From the NCBI RefSeq assembly GCF_000152945.2, contig NC_020830.1, forward strand, positions 1,622,501 to 1,686,500: a stretch of DNA of 64,000 nt, read 5' to 3'. Position 1 is the first letter of the stretch. The number at the start of each line of letters is the position of its first letter. The translations under genes were made by a program, and so were the position numbers. Origin of the DNA: Polaribacter sp. MED152. Its GTDB lineage: Bacteria; Bacteroidota; Bacteroidia; Flavobacteriales; Flavobacteriaceae. A model generated the notes under the pieces. That model was not told where the DNA came from. It did not search any database and was given only the letters and a program-made list of their open reading frames with translations. This document shows, piece after piece, positions 53,054 to 61,370 of the stretch.

Positions 53054-53506
53054 ATGCTTACTTGGAAAGATATTATACATTTTGCTACCAAAGGAAACCC
53101 AACTCCAGAGAAAAGAGTTGAAAAATCAGAGGCAGAATGGAAAGAAATTTTAACTGCAGAACAGTTTAGAATAACACGATTAAAAGGTACAGAAAGACCT
53201 CATACAGGCGAATTATGTTCTATTTATGATGAAGGCCAATACAATTGTGTGTGTTGCAATACACCTCTTTTTGACTCTACCATAAAATACGAATCGAGTT
53301 CTGGTTGGCCTAGTTTTACTCAACCTATTCAAAAAAATGCAATTCAGTACGTAAAAGATACCACATTTGGTATGGTTAGAGTAGAAGTTTTATGCAATAC
53401 TTGCGATGCTCATTTGGGTCATATTTTTCCTGATGGACCAGAACCAAGTGGTTTGCGTTATTGCATAAATTCTGAATCTATGAAATTAGAAAAAAACAAT
53501 GAGTAA
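53054..53506 (+). CDS. msrB: Peptide-methionine (R)-S-oxide reductase
   Basis: MsrB reduces the R-epimer of methionine sulfoxide in proteins. 150 residues; zinc-binding pairs CVCC (about residue 72) and CNTC (about 115), the SGWPSF motif (about residue 93), and the catalytic RYCINS near the C-terminus. No signal peptide, so cytoplasmic. It overlaps msrA by eight bases and opens the msrB-msrA-selO-DUF427-msrA-like cluster. Confidence 0.95.
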   Translation: MLTWKDIIHFATKGNPTPEKRVEKSEAEWKEILTAEQFRITRLKGTERPHTGELCSIYDEGQYNCVCCNTPLFDSTIKYESSSGWPSFTQPIQKNAIQYVKDTTFGMVRVEVLCNTCDAHLGHIFPDGPEPSGLRYCINSESMKLEKNNE

Positions 53507-54035
53507 AGATATTAGAATAGCCACAGTTGGTGGTGGATGTTTTTGGTGCACAGAAGCCGTTTTTCTGGAAGTTAAAGGCGTAGAAAAAGTAGTATCTGGT
53601 TATGCAGGTGGTAATGCACCTGGCAAACCTACTTATAGAGAAATTTGTTCTGGCTTAACAGGTCATGCAGAAGTAATTCAAATTACCTATGATGCAAATG
53701 TTATTTCGTTCGAAGATATTTTAGTGATTTTTATGACAACTCATGATCCTACAACATTAAACAGACAAGGTGCAGATAGAGGTACACAATACAGATCTGT
53801 TATTTTTTATCATGATGAAAATCAGCAAAAAATTGCAGAAGAAGTTTTAAAGCAATTACAAGTTTATTTTGATGATAAAATAGTTACAGAACTTAGTCCT
53901 TTGCCAATATTTTATGAGGCAGAGCAAGAACATCAAGATTTTTATAAAAACAACCAAGGTTATGGCTATTGCACTTATGTAATAGAACCAAAATTAGCAA
54001 AAATTAGAAAATTACACGCAGATAAATTAGCATGA
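53499..54035 (+). CDS. msrA: Peptide-methionine (S)-S-oxide reductase
   Basis: 178 residues. The active site is GGGCFWCTEAVF with catalytic Cys14, followed by GVEKVVSGYAGGN and the YRSVIFYHDENQ region, with an AEQEHQDFYKNN segment near the end. MsrA reduces the S-epimer and complements MsrB. It overlaps both neighbours, consistent with coordinated expression for oxidative protein repair. Confidence 0.96.
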   Translation: MSKDIRIATVGGGCFWCTEAVFLEVKGVEKVVSGYAGGNAPGKPTYREICSGLTGHAEVIQITYDANVISFEDILVIFMTTHDPTTLNRQGADRGTQYRSVIFYHDENQQKIAEEVLKQLQVYFDDKIVTELSPLPIFYEAEQEHQDFYKNNQGYGYCTYVIEPKLAKIRKLHADKLA

Positions 54036-55588
54036 AATTAAACCTGAAACATACTTTTTTAAATGAATTACCAGCAGATAGTATTCTAGAAAATACTAGA
54101 AGACAAGTTTCAGATGCTGTATATTCTTTTGTAAATCCAAAAAAGACACAGCAACCTGAGATACTTCATGTATCTCAAGAAATGGCAAATGAACTGGGTA
54201 TTACACAAGAAGAAACCACATCAACCCTATTTAAAAAAATATTTACGGGTAATGAAGTATACCCAAACACAAAGCCTTATGCCATGTGTTATGGAGGTCA
54301 TCAGTTTGGAAATTGGGCAGGTCAATTAGGTGATGGTAGAGCTATTAATTTATTTGAAGTAGAACATGATAATAAAAATTGGAAAGTACAATTAAAAGGT
54401 GCTGGTGAAACTCCTTATTCTAGAACTGCAGACGGTTTAGCTGTTTTACGCTCATCAATTAGAGAATATTTATGTGCAGAAGCCATGTATCATTTAGGAG
54501 TACCAACAACCAGATCTTTATCTTTAGCTTTGTCTGGAGACGATGTTTTAAGAGATGTTATGTATGATGGAAATCCTGCTTATGAAAAAGGCGCCATTGT
54601 TTCTAGAATATCTCCATCATTTTTACGCTTTGGAAATTTCGAAATATTTGCCTCAAGAAATGATTTTAAAAATCTTAAAATTCTAACAGATTATACCATA
54701 AAACATCATTTTTCTCATTTAGGAAATCCTTCTAAAGAAACCTATATTCAATTTTTTGGTGAAGTCGCAGATCGAACTTTAAACATGATTATTGATTGGC
54801 AAAGAGTAGGTTTTGTTCATGGAGTTATGAATACAGACAACATGTCTATCTTAGGATTAACCATAGATTATGGACCTTATGGTTGGCTAGAAGGTTTCGA
54901 TTTTGGCTGGACACCAAATACCACAGACAGACAAAATAAACGCTATAGGTATGGAAATCAGCCTAATATTGGTCTATGGAATTTATATCAACTTGCTAAT
55001 GCTTTATATCCTTTAATTGAAGATGCTTCTCCTTTAGAAGCTATTTTGAATAAATACAAGACAGATTTTGAAAGAAAATCTTTACAAATGATGAAAAGTA
55101 AATTAGGGCTTTTTGTTGTTGATGAAGATGATTTAAAATTGATACAAGAATTAGAAGATAATTTACAATTAGTAGAAACAGACATGACAATTTTCTTTAG
55201 AAATTTAAGTGATTTTTCTAGCACTAAAGAAGGTTTTAAAATTATTGAAGATGCATTTTATGATTTAGAAAGTATTTCTGATGATGTAAAAATTAGATGG
55301 AATAGCTGGTTCAATAAATATGAAGATAGATTAGCGATTGAAAGAGTACCTTTTGATGAACGTAAAGAAAAAATGGATGCCGTAAATCCGAAATATGTAT
55401 TAAGAAATTATATGGCACAGTTAGCTATTGATGCTGCAAACAATAAAGATTACAGCTTAATTAATGAGTTATTTGAATTATTAAAAAAACCATATTCAGA
55501 ACAACCAAATTATGAAAAATGGTTTGCAAAAAGACCTGAATGGGCAAGAGATAAAGTAGGTTGTTCAATGTTATCTTGTAGCTCTTAA
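54032..55588 (+). CDS. selO: SelO-type protein adenylyltransferase (YdiU family)
   Basis: 518 residues. The pseudokinase-fold motifs are seen: MCYGGHQFGNWAGQLGDGRA (ATP-binding region, about residue 90), KVQLKGAGETPYSR with the conserved Lys, and a VHGVMNTDNMSILGLTIDYG metal/catalytic segment (about residue 275). SelO transfers AMP from ATP to protein hydroxyls and is linked to redox control. The C-terminus ends CSMLSCSS, matching the redox-active Cys/Sec-containing tail of the family. Its start overlaps msrA by four bases, fitting a role in oxidative stress. Confidence 0.93.
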   Translation: MKLNLKHTFLNELPADSILENTRRQVSDAVYSFVNPKKTQQPEILHVSQEMANELGITQEETTSTLFKKIFTGNEVYPNTKPYAMCYGGHQFGNWAGQLGDGRAINLFEVEHDNKNWKVQLKGAGETPYSRTADGLAVLRSSIREYLCAEAMYHLGVPTTRSLSLALSGDDVLRDVMYDGNPAYEKGAIVSRISPSFLRFGNFEIFASRNDFKNLKILTDYTIKHHFSHLGNPSKETYIQFFGEVADRTLNMIIDWQRVGFVHGVMNTDNMSILGLTIDYGPYGWLEGFDFGWTPNTTDRQNKRYRYGNQPNIGLWNLYQLANALYPLIEDASPLEAILNKYKTDFERKSLQMMKSKLGLFVVDEDDLKLIQELEDNLQLVETDMTIFFRNLSDFSSTKEGFKIIEDAFYDLESISDDVKIRWNSWFNKYEDRLAIERVPFDERKEKMDAVNPKYVLRNYMAQLAIDAANNKDYSLINELFELLKKPYSEQPNYEKWFAKRPEWARDKVGCSMLSCSS

Positions 55589-55604
55589 CCTAAACTAAAT
55601 AATT

Positions 55605-55886
55605 ATGAAAGCAATTTGGAATAACGAAATAATAGCAGAAAGTAATGTAACAGTAGTTGTGGAGAATAATCATTATTTTCCTGAAAATAGTATAAAAAAG
55701 GAGTTCTATATACCAAGTACAACTAGAACCACTTGTCCTTGGAAAGGTGAAGCCTCTTACTACACTTTAGTGGTTAATGGAAAAGAGAATAAAGATGCAG
55801 CATGGTTTTATGGGCGTCCTTTTGAGGCTGCAAATAATATTAAGAATCACGTAGCTTTTTGGAAAGGGGTAAAAGTTACAGAATAA
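55605..55886 (+). CDS. DUF427 family protein
   Basis: 93 residues with the typical DUF427 sequence TTRTTCPWKGEASYYTLVVN and KDAAWFYGRPFEAANNIKNH. The function of the family is unknown. It lies between selO and a divergent msrA, 16 and 6 bases from its neighbours, so it is part of the same transcription unit. Confidence 0.88.
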   Translation: MKAIWNNEIIAESNVTVVVENNHYFPENSIKKEFYIPSTTRTTCPWKGEASYYTLVVNGKENKDAAWFYGRPFEAANNIKNHVAFWKGVKVTE

Positions 55887-55892
55887 CTACAT

Positions 55893-56387
55893 ATGCAAAC
55901 CAATAAAATAGCTTTTGGTGGTGGCTGTCATTGGTGTACAGAAGCTGTTTTTCAATCTTTACAAGGGGTGGCTGAAGTAAATCAAGGTTGGGTTGCTTCA
56001 ACTGATAAAAATAGCACATTTTCAGAGGCTGTAATTGTACATTTCAATCCAGTAGAAATTAATTTAAAAGATTTAATTTCAATTCATTTGGCCACACATA
56101 AAAGCACTAGCAATCATTCTATGAGAAAGAAGTATAGATCTGCTATTTATGTATTTTCGAATCAGCAAAAAATAGAAAGCGAAAATATTCTAACTGAAAT
56201 TCAAGAAAATACAGCAAGTCAAATCATCACACAGATTTTACCTTTCTCTGAGTTTAAACCTTCTGAAAATCAGTTTCAGAACTATTACAAGAAGAATCCT
56301 CAAAAACCCTTTTGTAAGAAATATATCTTACCAAAATTAAAACTCATTTCCAATCAGTTTACTGCTAATGCTATTGTAAAAAATTAG
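55893..56387 (+). CDS. Divergent MsrA-like protein
   Basis: 164 residues. It opens with FGGGCHWCTEAVFQSLQGV, an MsrA active site with His in place of the usual Phe (GCHWC for GCFWC), retaining catalytic Cys12. The rest follows MsrA (VEINLKDLISIHLATHKSTS, then SAIYVFSNQQ). Identity with the first MsrA of this cluster is limited, so it may act on a different substrate. The Phe-to-His change is in the residue flanking the catalytic Cys. Confidence 0.85.
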   Translation: MQTNKIAFGGGCHWCTEAVFQSLQGVAEVNQGWVASTDKNSTFSEAVIVHFNPVEINLKDLISIHLATHKSTSNHSMRKKYRSAIYVFSNQQKIESENILTEIQENTASQIITQILPFSEFKPSENQFQNYYKKNPQKPFCKKYILPKLKLISNQFTANAIVKN

Positions 56388-56475
56388 AAATTATATTCTT
56401 TAAATTATTTACTGTAACTTTAGGTACCCTAAACTTGTACTTAATAGTTTATCACAACACAAAAATCAGCCAAAC

Positions 56476-57090
56476 ATGAAAAAAAGAAATCGTTTTTATA
56501 TAATTCCGCTTTTAATGTTAGGAGGAATTTTATGGGCTTCTAACTACAACAAAACAGAAAAAGACTATACTCCTTTAGAAACTAAGCTTATAAATGCTTC
56601 AGAAAATTCTGATAATTTTAATAAAATGATGGATGTTCTTACACATCCAAGATGCATGAATTGTCATCCAAGTGATAACATTCCAAAACAAGGTATAGAT
56701 AGTCATCCTCACTATTTTGGAATGAAAGGTGGTGAGAAAGATCATGGTTTTGAAGCTACAAAATGTGCAACTTGTCATCAAAAAGAAAACAATAATTATT
56801 CAGGTGTGCCTGGAGCTCCTCATTGGGGTTTAGCTCCACAATCTATGGCTTGGAAAGGTTTAACAAGAAAAGAAATTGCAGAAGTAATTTTAGATAAAAA
56901 TAAAAACGGTGGTAAAGATTTAAAAGGTGTAGAAAAGCATTTAACAGAAGATGATTTAGTGCTTTGGGCCTGGAATCCTGGTGTAAATGCTGCAGGAGAA
57001 AAAAGAGAAATTCCACCAATTTCTGAGGAAGAATTTAAAAGAGTTGTAAAAGAATGGATTGCTAATGGTGCAGTAATTCCAGAAAATTAA
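56476..57090 (+). CDS. Membrane-anchored dihaem-type cytochrome c, Mo-enzyme partner
   Basis: 204 residues. An N-terminal signal/anchor ([16 protein letters not shown]) is followed by two CxxCH haem motifs: CMNCH (residues 60-64) and CATCH (97-101). The rest carries helical electron-transfer-like sequence. It precedes an iron-sulfur and a molybdopterin subunit by 16 bases, so it is probably the electron acceptor for the aldehyde/isoquinoline-type oxidoreductase. It acts on the periplasmic side. Confidence 0.85.
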   Translation: MKKRNRFYIIPLLMLGGILWASNYNKTEKDYTPLETKLINASENSDNFNKMMDVLTHPRCMNCHPSDNIPKQGIDSHPHYFGMKGGEKDHGFEATKCATCHQKENNNYSGVPGAPHWGLAPQSMAWKGLTRKEIAEVILDKNKNGGKDLKGVEKHLTEDDLVLWAWNPGVNAAGEKREIPPISEEEFKRVVKEWIANGAVIPEN

Positions 57091-57106
57091 TCGCAAAAAA
57101 GAAACA

Positions 57107-57580
57107 ATGAATATATCATTTAAAATAAATAACGAAGCTATTACAGTTAATGTTTCTGATGAGAATACTCCTCTTTTATGGGTGGTTAGAGATGTGTTAA
57201 ATTTAAAAGGCACCAAATTTGGCTGTGGTAAAGCAGCTTGTGGTGCATGTACTTTGCATATAGATGATGTTGCTGTGCGTTCTTGCTCTTATGCAGTAAA
57301 ATTTGCAGAAGGTAAAAACGTAACTACTATTGAAGGTTTGGGTGATGCAGAAAACCCACATCCTGTGCAACAGGCTTGGATAGAAGAAGTAGTGCCTCAA
57401 TGTGGATATTGTCAGCCAGGTTTTATGATGGCTACAGCCGCCCTTTTAAAAGAAAACGACAATCCAACAGATGAAGATATAGATAACAATATTATTAATA
57501 TTTGTAGATGTGCAACCTATTACAGAATGCGAAAAGCAATTCATAGAGCTGCTGAATTAACAAGAGAATCTAAACTATAA
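57107..57580 (+). CDS. [2Fe-2S] subunit of isoquinoline 1-oxidoreductase-type enzyme
   Basis: 157 residues. An N-terminal plant-type ferredoxin has [13 protein letters not shown] (Cys cluster at about residues 43-51). The second, helical [2Fe-2S] domain has CGYCQPGF and [14 protein letters not shown]. This is the small subunit of xanthine-oxidase-family molybdenum hydroxylases. It lies four bases before the large subunit. Confidence 0.92.
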   Translation: MNISFKINNEAITVNVSDENTPLLWVVRDVLNLKGTKFGCGKAACGACTLHIDDVAVRSCSYAVKFAEGKNVTTIEGLGDAENPHPVQQAWIEEVVPQCGYCQPGFMMATAALLKENDNPTDEDIDNNIINICRCATYYRMRKAIHRAAELTRESKL

Positions 57581-57583
57581 AAC

Positions 57584-59734
57584 ATGAGCAAGAAATTATC
57601 ACGTAGAAAATTTTTAGTTAGAGGTGGTTTAGGTACACTTGGAGTTTTGGCTGTAGGTACCTATCTATTTCGTAATCCAATTCGAAGAGAAATTATTGGT
57701 TTTGCTGAGTCTTTTGTGGCACCTTATTCTGGCTCAGGTACAGATGCTAATTTGTGGTTTGAAATCACAAAAGACAATAACATCATTTTACATTCTCCTA
57801 AAGTAGAAATGGGCCAAGGTACTTTTACTGGCTTAGCACAAATAGCTGCAGACGAATTAGATGTAAATATCAACCAAATGCAAGTAATTGCTGCAAGTTC
57901 TGCTAGTGGAATTGTAGACAGACTTGGAACTGGAGGTAGTTTATCTATTGCTTCTATGTGGACTACCATTCGTGAATTGGCAGCTACAACTCGAGAAATG
58001 GTAAAGTTAGAGGCTGCTAAAAAATGGGAAGTTTCTGTTGATGATATAACAACTAAAAATGGAATAGTAACTCATGAAAGTAAAGAATTATCGTTTGCAG
58101 AAATTGCTGCGAATGTTACTGAATGGGAAATACCAGATACACCGAAATTAAAGCCCGTAAATTCTTATAAATTGGTAGGTAAACCTGTACCAAGAATCGA
58201 CTTAAAGGCAAAGGTATATGGAGATCCTATTTTTGGAATGGATGCAGAAATGGACAATATGCTTCATGCAGTTATCTTAAGACCAGAATATATTGGAGCC
58301 ACCTTTAAAAGTGCCAATTTTAGTAAGGCAGAACAAATGCCAGGAGTTGTAAAGGTTGTACAAATTGATGACTGGGTAGGTATTGTTGCTAAAACATATC
58401 CAGAAGCTTTAGCTGCAAAACTTGAGGTTGATATTGAATGGAACATCCCTAAAAAATGGACAGAAGAAGATATAAGAAATCTAATTACTGTAGGTAGTGG
58501 AGATGAAATGATTGTTCAAAAAGAGGGTGATGTTCTTGAAAATGATGATGAAGATTTTCTAGAGCTGGAGTTTAAAAGTCCAATTGGTGCTCATGCACAA
58601 TTAGAACCAAATGGTGCTGTTGCTTCTTATAAAGATGGCAAAGTAACCGTAATTTTATCTACCCAAGTAATTGGTATTACACAAAATCAAATTGCAAAAG
58701 CGTTAGATATTGATACAGATGATATAAATGTAATTCCTACCTATTTAGGAGGTGGTTTTGGTAGACGCTTAAATACAAATCATGCAATTCAAGCTATTAA
58801 ATTATCTAAAGCAGTTGGGCAACCAGTAAAGTATTTCTTCACTAGAAAAGAAGAGTTTCAAAATGATATGTTTAGACCTCCAACACACCATATTATGAGA
58901 GGTAAACTAAATGAGGAAGGTTTGATTGAGCATTTAGAGCATCACTTTGCAAGTGGTAATGTGGCTATAGATTCACTGCTTTTACCAGGTATTGCAAATA
59001 CAGTTTTAGGTGCAGATTTTGGTGCAATTCGTGGAGGACGAATTCATTACAGTGACATAAAAAATGTTAGATCTATTCAGTGGCATAAAACCTTGCCATT
59101 TGCCACAAGTTGGTGGAGAAGTTTAGGTTTGCTGGCTAATACTTTTGCTATTGAAAGTTTTGTTGATGAATTGGCTTTTCAAAACAATAAAAATCCTATT
59201 GAATTGCGTTTAGTGCAGATAAAAGAAAATGAAGAAGGAATTCGTTTAAAAAACGTTATTAAAAAAGTACAAGAAGAATCAAATTATTCTGAGACTGTTT
59301 CTAATGGAAGAGCCATGGGTTTTGCCTGTTCAACAGATACAGGAACACCATGTGCACAAGTTGTAGAAGTATCTATAGAAAACAAAGAAATAAAAGTGCA
59401 TAAAGTTACTTGTGTTATGGATTGTGGAATTGCTGTAAATCCAGATCAAGTTAGAGCACAATGTGAAGGAGCAATGATAATGGCCATGAGTGCAGCCATG
59501 CACGAAAAAATGTATATAGAAGATGGCCAATTACAACCTACCATTTTCGGACCTTATGAAATGGCTATGATAAAACATGCTCCAAAAGAAATTAATGTAC
59601 ACTTACTGCAAGGTATGGACAAACCAGGGCCTGTTGGCGAACCTCCTTTAGGACCAATTGCTGCTGCTATAGGGAATGCAGTAAAAAGATTAACAGGAGA
59701 AAGATTAACAGAAATGCCATTAAAACTCTCTTAA
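57584..59734 (+). CDS. Molybdopterin-binding subunit of isoquinoline 1-oxidoreductase-type enzyme
   Basis: 716 residues. A twin-arginine signal (SRRKFLVRGGLGTLGVLAVG) exports the folded, cofactor-loaded protein. Molybdopterin-contacting motifs include GGGFGRR (about residue 391), and the catalytic Glu is in PVGEPPLGP near the C-terminus. It lies in the order cytochrome, Fe-S subunit, Mo subunit, XdhC, MobA-like, typical of IorAB-type periplasmic hydroxylases. The substrate is not deducible; isoquinoline and aldehydes are possible. Confidence 0.92.
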   Translation: MSKKLSRRKFLVRGGLGTLGVLAVGTYLFRNPIRREIIGFAESFVAPYSGSGTDANLWFEITKDNNIILHSPKVEMGQGTFTGLAQIAADELDVNINQMQVIAASSASGIVDRLGTGGSLSIASMWTTIRELAATTREMVKLEAAKKWEVSVDDITTKNGIVTHESKELSFAEIAANVTEWEIPDTPKLKPVNSYKLVGKPVPRIDLKAKVYGDPIFGMDAEMDNMLHAVILRPEYIGATFKSANFSKAEQMPGVVKVVQIDDWVGIVAKTYPEALAAKLEVDIEWNIPKKWTEEDIRNLITVGSGDEMIVQKEGDVLENDDEDFLELEFKSPIGAHAQLEPNGAVASYKDGKVTVILSTQVIGITQNQIAKALDIDTDDINVIPTYLGGGFGRRLNTNHAIQAIKLSKAVGQPVKYFFTRKEEFQNDMFRPPTHHIMRGKLNEEGLIEHLEHHFASGNVAIDSLLLPGIANTVLGADFGAIRGGRIHYSDIKNVRSIQWHKTLPFATSWWRSLGLLANTFAIESFVDELAFQNNKNPIELRLVQIKENEEGIRLKNVIKKVQEESNYSETVSNGRAMGFACSTDTGTPCAQVVEVSIENKEIKVHKVTCVMDCGIAVNPDQVRAQCEGAMIMAMSAAMHEKMYIEDGQLQPTIFGPYEMAMIKHAPKEINVHLLQGMDKPGPVGEPPLGPIAAAIGNAVKRLTGERLTEMPLKLS

Positions 59735-59736
59735 AA

Positions 59737-60756
59737 TTGATACACGAACTTAAAGAAATCATACAACAAGCAGTAATCAATCAAGAAAAAGGATTGAAAA
59801 ATGTGATGGCCTCTGTTGTACATTTAGAAGGTTCATCTTACAGAAAACCTGGAGTTAGAATGCTAATTTCGGAAGATTTACATTCAGTAGGTGCAGTTTC
59901 TGGTGGTTGTGTAGAAAAAGAAATCATACAAAGATCAAAAACTGTTTTTAAAGACAACAAACCAAAAATCATAACTTATGATGGTAGGTACAGATTGGGT
60001 TGTGAAGGTATTTTGTACATTTTAATAGAACCTATATTTATTAAGAATGATTTTATAGCGGTATTTCTAGAAGCATATTCAAAAAGAGAATCATTAAAAA
60101 TTGAAAGCAATTTTAAACTAGAAGACGAATCTTTTGGTGCTTATGGTTCTGTAATCACTTTTGAAAATGGACAGCAATTTTCGTTTAGTAAGCAATTCAC
60201 CATTGATGAGCAAACACAAGTTTTTTCACAAGTATTACAACCTGCCTTTAAATTAGTAATTTTTGGTGGAGAACATGATGCAGTGCAATTGTGTAAAATT
60301 GCAGCAAATCTTGGTTGGGAAATAGAAGTGATTACATCTGCCAAAGACAGTAAGAAACTATCGGATTTTCCTGGAGCTAATAAAGTTTTAGGCGAAAGTC
60401 CTGAAACCATTGAATTTAAAGACATCAAAGAAAATTGTGCAATTGTTTTAATGAACCATAGTTATGTGCAAGATTTAAAATATCTCGTAAAACTATCTAA
60501 AGAAAACTGTTCGAATTACATAGGTATTTTAGGTGCACCTAAAAGAAGAGAACGTTTATTTAATGAGCTTTTTGAATTTGCTCCTGAAACTACAGAAGAA
60601 TTTTTAGAAACTATTTATACGCCTGCAGGTTTGCATATTGGTGCTCAAACACCACAAGAAATTGCAATTTCTATTATTGCAGAAATTTTAGCAGTAACAA
60701 GAAATAAAGATCCTTTTTCTCTTAGAAATATTACTAGTAAAATACATAGTAACTAA
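59737..60756 (+). CDS. XdhC/CoxI family molybdenum enzyme maturation factor
   Basis: 339 residues from a TTG start two bases after the Mo subunit. The N-terminal XdhC domain has GSSYRKPGVRMLISED and the GAVSGGCVEKEI motif; the C-terminal Rossmann-like part has VIFGGEHDAVQLCKIAANLG and IGILGAPKRRER. XdhC proteins insert the sulfurated molybdenum cofactor into hydroxylases. Position confirms the partner. Confidence 0.9.
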   Translation: MIHELKEIIQQAVINQEKGLKNVMASVVHLEGSSYRKPGVRMLISEDLHSVGAVSGGCVEKEIIQRSKTVFKDNKPKIITYDGRYRLGCEGILYILIEPIFIKNDFIAVFLEAYSKRESLKIESNFKLEDESFGAYGSVITFENGQQFSFSKQFTIDEQTQVFSQVLQPAFKLVIFGGEHDAVQLCKIAANLGWEIEVITSAKDSKKLSDFPGANKVLGESPETIEFKDIKENCAIVLMNHSYVQDLKYLVKLSKENCSNYIGILGAPKRRERLFNELFEFAPETTEEFLETIYTPAGLHIGAQTPQEIAISIIAEILAVTRNKDPFSLRNITSKIHSN

Positions 60757-60760
60757 CCTT

Positions 60761-61357
60761 ATGAAGATTGCTATTTTAGTTTTAGCTGCAGGTAAATCAT
60801 CTCGCATGCAAAGTATCAAACAGCTAGAGAAAATTGAAGGCAAAACCCTTTTAAACATCACTTTAGAAAAGGCAAAATTATTACAAAAAAATAATGTTTA
60901 TTGTGTTTTAGGCGCAAATGCTAATCGTATTAAACAATCCATTTCAGCTTCAAAAATAACAACAATTTACAATGATAATTTTGCTGATGGTTTAAGTACT
61001 AGCATAATTTCAGGGCTTAATTATTTTAAAAATCAACATTTAAAATTTGATGCTATTTTTATCCTATTAGCAGACCAACCAGCTATAGATATAGCTTATC
61101 TTTTATCTATGAAAAGCTTGTCTTTAAAAAATCCTACAAAAATTATAGCTACCAAATATCCAGCTCATTTTGGAGTTCCTGTAATCATCCCTAAAATTTA
61201 TTTTGAAGCTCTACTAAAAATTAATGGTGATAGAGGTGCTAAAAGTTTTATTAACGCACATAAAAACGAAGTTTTATCATCAAATTTGCCAACTAATCAT
61301 ATAGATATTGACACGAAAGAGGAGCTAAATCTTTTTAGAAAGTCAATTTTAAAATAG
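60761..61357 (+). CDS. MobA-like nucleotidyltransferase for Mo cofactor
   Basis: 198 residues. The nucleotide-binding LAAGKSSRMQSIKQL motif at the start and an ADQPAID metal-binding segment (about residue 108) place it in the MobA/MocA group, which makes the cytosine or guanine dinucleotide form of molybdopterin. It lies four bases after the XdhC gene; a cytidylyltransferase (MocA-like) role is expected for xanthine-oxidase-family enzymes. Confidence 0.9.
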   Translation: MKIAILVLAAGKSSRMQSIKQLEKIEGKTLLNITLEKAKLLQKNNVYCVLGANANRIKQSISASKITTIYNDNFADGLSTSIISGLNYFKNQHLKFDAIFILLADQPAIDIAYLLSMKSLSLKNPTKIIATKYPAHFGVPVIIPKIYFEALLKINGDRGAKSFINAHKNEVLSSNLPTNHIDIDTKEELNLFRKSILK

Positions 61358-61370
61358 TTAATTTTACCAA

